Shown: piece by piece, positions 61,032 through 64,000 of the stretch
How the letters are laid out: each line of letters opens with the position of its first letter
Position numbering within the stretch: position 1 is the first letter of the stretch
Assembly: GCF_000717175.1 (NCBI RefSeq)
Contig: NZ_JNYD01000006.1
Location: 327,608 to 391,607, forward strand
DNA length: 64,000 bases
Direction of reading: 5' to 3'
DNA from: Pseudonocardia autotrophica
GTDB taxonomy: Bacteria > Actinomycetota > Actinomycetes > Mycobacteriales > Pseudonocardiaceae
The notes under the pieces: generated by a model
The model's database searches: none
Told to the model about the DNA's origin: nothing
The model's input: the letters and a program-made list of their open reading frames with translations, nothing else
Program-made: the position numbers and the translations under genes

Positions 61032-62129
61032 ATGCCCGACACGATCTCCGCCGAGGCGATGGCCGAGTCCACGGCCGAGACCCTCGGTGCGCTGCTGCGC
61101 AAGCCGGACGTCCGTGACGCGGTCGTCCATCATGGATCGAGCGACCAGGTGTGGACCACCGTGGTCGCCGCGGGGTGGGGCGAGGTCCTGCTGGCCGAAC
61201 CGCACGGCGGGCTGGGGCTCGACGTCGACGTGCTCGGCGCGGTGCTCACCGTCGCCGGTCGGTTCCTCGTGCCCGGTCCGGTGCTGCCGCACACCGTCGT
61301 CCTGCCGTTGATCGCGAACGCCGCCGAGGACACCGCACGCAAGATCGTGACCGACCCGTCGAACGTCAGGGCGCGGATCGCCTTCGCCGACGTCGCCGCG
61401 GCGAACCACGCCGACGACCGGGCCCCCGTCCTCGACGAGGGTTCGCTGCGCGGGACGGTCCGGCTGGTCCGGGACGGCGGCGATGCAGACCGGTTCGTTG
61501 TCGTCGCGCAGCGCGGCAGCGAGCTCGCCCTGGTCCTGGTCCCGGCCACCGCACCCGGCGTCACGGTGGACCGGCAGGAGGGACTCGACGTCGCGGCGCG
61601 CTACGCCACACTACATTTCGACGACGTGTCCGAGCTCTCGGTCCTCGTGCCGGCCGCGACCGGCCTCGTGAACCGCATCCGCGACACGTGGCGGCTGATG
61701 CTGGCCTGCCGCCTCGCCGGCGCGTCCCGACACCTGCTCGACGCGGCGGTCGCGTACGCGAAGGAACGCCGCCAGTTCGGCAAGCCGATCGGTTCCTTCC
61801 AGGCGGTGCAACACCTCCTCGCCGACATGGCCGCGGACGTCCTCGCCCTCGAAGCGCTCTGTGCGGACACCGTGGAGGCCGTGACCGCGAGGCCCGAGCG
61901 TCTGCCGCTCGAGGCGGCCGTCGCCAAGGCCGCCGCGGCCCGGACCGCACGGTCCGTCGGCGAGGGCGCCCTGCAGGTGCACGGCGGGATCGCGTTCACC
62001 CGCGAGCACGACGTCCACCGCTGGTTCCTCTCCGCGCTGTCGATGCAGGGGGAGTATGGCGACGAGGCCGACCTCGCGGCGAGCGTCGGACGACTCCTCC
62101 TCGGCGGAGGTGAGGCTCCGTGGAGCTGA
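61032..62129 (+). CDS. Acyl-CoA dehydrogenase, second subunit type
   Basis: 365 aa. RRQFGKPIGSFQAVQHLLAD and ALQVHGGIAFTREHDVHRWF are the conserved C-terminal blocks; the middle domain is reduced, as in the 36466 protein. ATG 61032 is 7 nt after the partner's stop. Needs the large subunit to form a working enzyme. The occurrence of such a pair in both blocks suggests bulky acyl-CoA substrates in both pathways. Confidence 0.89.
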   Translation: MPDTISAEAMAESTAETLGALLRKPDVRDAVVHHGSSDQVWTTVVAAGWGEVLLAEPHGGLGLDVDVLGAVLTVAGRFLVPGPVLPHTVVLPLIANAAEDTARKIVTDPSNVRARIAFADVAAANHADDRAPVLDEGSLRGTVRLVRDGGDADRFVVVAQRGSELALVLVPATAPGVTVDRQEGLDVAARYATLHFDDVSELSVLVPAATGLVNRIRDTWRLMLACRLAGASRHLLDAAVAYAKERRQFGKPIGSFQAVQHLLADMAADVLALEALCADTVEAVTARPERLPLEAAVAKAAAARTARSVGEGALQVHGGIAFTREHDVHRWFLSALSMQGEYGDEADLAASVGRLLLGGGEAPWS

Positions 62130-62168
62130 CGCGGCGGGGCGCAGCGCACCGCGAGCGGAGGCGGCACC

Positions 62169-63920
62169 GTGAGTAGCACCCGGATCAGCGGCACGGACTC
62201 GTACTGCCCGGCCGACACGTCCCCCGAGCTCTGCGAGCTGACCGTCGGCGCGCTGCTCGCCAGGACGGCCGCCGCACACCCCGACGCGCCCGCCATCGTG
62301 GCGACGTCGCGGTCGGGCGATCGGCGACGCCTGACCTATTCCGAGCTCGAGACGGAGGCGCGACGCGCCGCACACGCCCTGCGCACGCTGGCGAGACCCG
62401 GCGAGTCGGTGGCGATCGTCGCCTCGAACTGGGCGGAGTGGCCGATCGTGGCCTACGGGGCCATGCTCGCGGGCCTCGTCCTCGTCGCGGTCAACCCGGC
62501 GTCCCGGGATGCGGAACTGCAGCACGTCGTGGCCCACTCCGGGGCCTCGGTGGTGATCCACGAGCGGGTTGAGGCCGACCGTGGCCCCACCCCGGTGGTC
62601 GAGAACGTGGCGGAGCACTGTCCCGCCCTGCGCCACGTCGTCGGGCTCGACGAGTGGGCGGGCCTGCTGCGCTCGCACGACCCGCGACCGCCGCTCCCCG
62701 AGACCGACCCGCACCGGCCCGCGCTCCTGCAGTACACGTCCGGTACCACCGGGCGCCCCAAGGGCGTGCTCCTCTCCCAGTACTCGCTGGTGAACAACGC
62801 GCGGTTCACGATGCGGGCCGCAGGCGTCCCCACCGGGGCCGTCTGTGCGTCGCCCATGCCGATGTTCCACGTCGCCGGTCTGGTGACCTGCACGCTCGGC
62901 CCGCTCAGCATCGCCGGCACCCAGGTGCTGATCCGGCGCTTCCATCCGGAACTGGTGCTCGACGCCATCGAGCAGGAGTCCGCGACCGTCCTGTTCCAGA
63001 CCCCGGCGATCGTCCGCTCGCTCCTCGACTTCGCCCGCGACACCCGCCGCCCGCTGCCGCGCCTGACCGCCCTGATGGGCGGCGCGGCGTCCGTGCCATC
63101 CGGGCTGGTCCGTGAGGCGGAGAAGGCGTTCGGAGGCCAGATGCTCAACCTGTACGGCCAGACCGAACTCGCCTCGGTCGCCACGATCGTCCGCCCCGGT
63201 CAGTCCGACCACGACAAGGCCCACACGGTGGGCAGGCCGTTGCCGCACCTCGAGGTCAAGATCGTCGATCCCACCACTCGGGAGATCGCGCCCCTCGGTC
63301 GGCCGGGCGAGCTGCTCGTCCGCGGCTACCAGTCGTTCCTCGAGTACCATGACGATCCCTCGTCCACGGCGACGACCAGATCGCCTGAGGGGTGGGTCCG
63401 CACGGGGGACCTCGCGTCGATGGCCCCGGACGGCACGGTGACGATCACCGGGCGCCTCAAGGAAATCATCATTCGCGGCGGAGAGAACGTCTCGCCCACG
63501 GAGGTCGAAGCCGTCCTCCGGCGTCTCGACGGCGTGCTCGACGCCGCGGTGGTCGGGATCCCGGACCCCCGGTTCGGCGAGGTCGTGGGAGCCGTGGTCG
63601 TCTTGGCCGAGGGGGTCGGCGCCCAGGCGGTCCACCGTCTCGCCGAGGCGGCCGCGGCCGAACTCGCCGGGTTCAAGGTGCCCACCCGGTGGTACCGAGC
63701 GACCGCGTTGCCCTACACCACGACGGGGAAGCTCCAACGGACCCGGGTTCGGGAGACCCTGCAGCTGGGGGAGCTGGACGAGCTCGGTGCCGCGGTCGAC
63801 CCTCGACGGTTCCGCACCCCCGATGCACACCCGGCGGGGCCGTCCGCGTCGGAGGCCGCGACAGCCGGTGTCCCCGAGGCCCGCAGCGGCGTGCGAGGCG
63901 TCCCCGAGGAGTTTCAATGA
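62169..63920 (+). CDS. Acyl-CoA synthetase (AMP-dependent) with C-terminal extension
   Basis: 583 aa. LQYTSGTTGRPKGVLLSQYS, YGQTELASV, TGDLASMAPDGTVTITGRLK and YTTTGKLQRTRVRE (catalytic Lys). After the Lys motif come about 55 extra residues, the last 40 rich in Pro, Ala and Gly, unlike the ligases at 12293, 18579 and 33719. It resembles the 12293 ligase most. GTG 62169 is the likely start although no strong ribosome site precedes it. Last gene of the rightward operon; activates an acid for the dehydrogenase pair. Confidence 0.9.
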   Translation: MSSTRISGTDSYCPADTSPELCELTVGALLARTAAAHPDAPAIVATSRSGDRRRLTYSELETEARRAAHALRTLARPGESVAIVASNWAEWPIVAYGAMLAGLVLVAVNPASRDAELQHVVAHSGASVVIHERVEADRGPTPVVENVAEHCPALRHVVGLDEWAGLLRSHDPRPPLPETDPHRPALLQYTSGTTGRPKGVLLSQYSLVNNARFTMRAAGVPTGAVCASPMPMFHVAGLVTCTLGPLSIAGTQVLIRRFHPELVLDAIEQESATVLFQTPAIVRSLLDFARDTRRPLPRLTALMGGAASVPSGLVREAEKAFGGQMLNLYGQTELASVATIVRPGQSDHDKAHTVGRPLPHLEVKIVDPTTREIAPLGRPGELLVRGYQSFLEYHDDPSSTATTRSPEGWVRTGDLASMAPDGTVTITGRLKEIIIRGGENVSPTEVEAVLRRLDGVLDAAVVGIPDPRFGEVVGAVVVLAEGVGAQAVHRLAEAAAAELAGFKVPTRWYRATALPYTTTGKLQRTRVRETLQLGELDELGAAVDPRRFRTPDAHPAGPSASEAATAGVPEARSGVRGVPEEFQ

Positions 63921-63925
63921 CCGTG

Positions 63926-64000
63926 TCAAGCCGCGTTGGCTGCGGGGGCCGGTGCCTCGGTGGTGAAGCGGCGGTTGTCACGGAGCAGCGCCCAGACGAG
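63926..64000 (-). CDS. C-terminal end of a leftward gene, possibly a transposase
   Basis: Only the last 24 codons are in the window: LVWALLRDNRRFTTEAPAPA then ANAA and a TGA at 63926. The VWALLRDxRxF pattern followed by an Ala/Pro tail resembles the end of IS110-type transposases, but the piece is too short to be sure. It converges with the ligase, leaving 5 nt between the stops. If a transposase, it marks the right border of the catabolic block. Confidence 0.4.
   Translation of the reverse strand, partial: LVWALLRDNRRFTTEAPAPAANAA

Noticed and set aside
1..64000. CRISPR arrays, tRNA or rRNA genes, integrase and att sites
   Set aside because: I saw no regularly spaced repeats, no cloverleaf-type sequence and no integrase gene; the only hint of mobility is the short possible transposase end at 63926-64000.

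Overview
The window is about 64 kb of very GC-rich DNA with many GTG starts, GGAGG-type ribosome binding sites, long stop-to-start overlapping operons, F420/FMN luciferase-like oxidoreductases and many acyl-CoA catabolic genes. This points to a metabolically versatile actinomycete, plausibly Pseudonocardiales or a Rhodococcus/Mycobacterium relative. That placement is inference; no rRNA or tRNA gene is visible.

Layout. (1) 1-7934: a cut-off SDR gene, then a rightward run of FMO monooxygenase, EthR-like TetR, alpha/beta hydrolase, phosphotransferase, two luciferase-like oxidoreductases and a zinc alcohol dehydrogenase. (2) 7935-15735: leftward genes (flavin reductase, thiolase, a double TetR regulator, acyl-CoA ligase, hydrolase) mixed with at least four decayed genes: a glyoxalase/VOC gene, a SnoaL-like gene, a MaoC-like dehydratase and an acyl-CoA ligase. 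(3) 15888-20533: MHS transporter, MaoC hydratase, enoyl-CoA hydratase, acyl-CoA ligase, SnoaL-like protein. (4) 20670-23418: a Rad50-like ATPase plus a small partner, foreign to the catabolic theme and a possible defence module. (5) 23430-29461 (leftward): CaiB transferase, enoyl-CoA hydratase, acetoacetyl-CoA synthetase, HMG-CoA-lyase-like protein and CoA-transferase, facing a TetR gene. (6) 30278-39031: SDR genes, an Ltp2-like thiolase-fold aldolase with its DUF35 partner, acyl-CoA ligase, a pair of acyl-CoA dehydrogenases and a second MHS transporter. (7) 39311-45725: a branched-chain-type ABC importer, an SDR and a hydrolase. (8) 45700-63920: a second catabolic block controlled by a MarR regulator, with a KstD-like flavoprotein, an OYE/dienoyl-CoA-reductase-like protein, SDRs, a homogentisate-dioxygenase-like cupin, a hydrolase, an enoyl-CoA hydratase, two acyl-CoA dehydrogenases and a ligase. 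The right edge cuts a leftward gene, perhaps a transposase end.

Working together, regions 3, 5, 6 and 7 hold the parts of a complete acyl-CoA side-chain or ring-fragment degradation route: uptake, CoA activation, dehydrogenation, hydration, oxidation, retro-aldol or thiolytic cleavage, CoA transfer and acetoacetate handling. Eight copies of one palindromic operator (consensus close to TCGACCGACTGGTCGGTCGA) tie these operons and the thiolase of region 2 together, and in four clear cases the box sits directly after a TTGACN-17/18-TANNNT promoter. The TetR protein at 29675-30259 is the leading candidate for its ligand. Region 8 has its own divergent promoter with two CAAG-NN-CTTG palindromes over the -35 elements. 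The substrate of neither block can be read from sequence; steroid-, terpenoid- or alicyclic-acid-like compounds are reasonable guesses.
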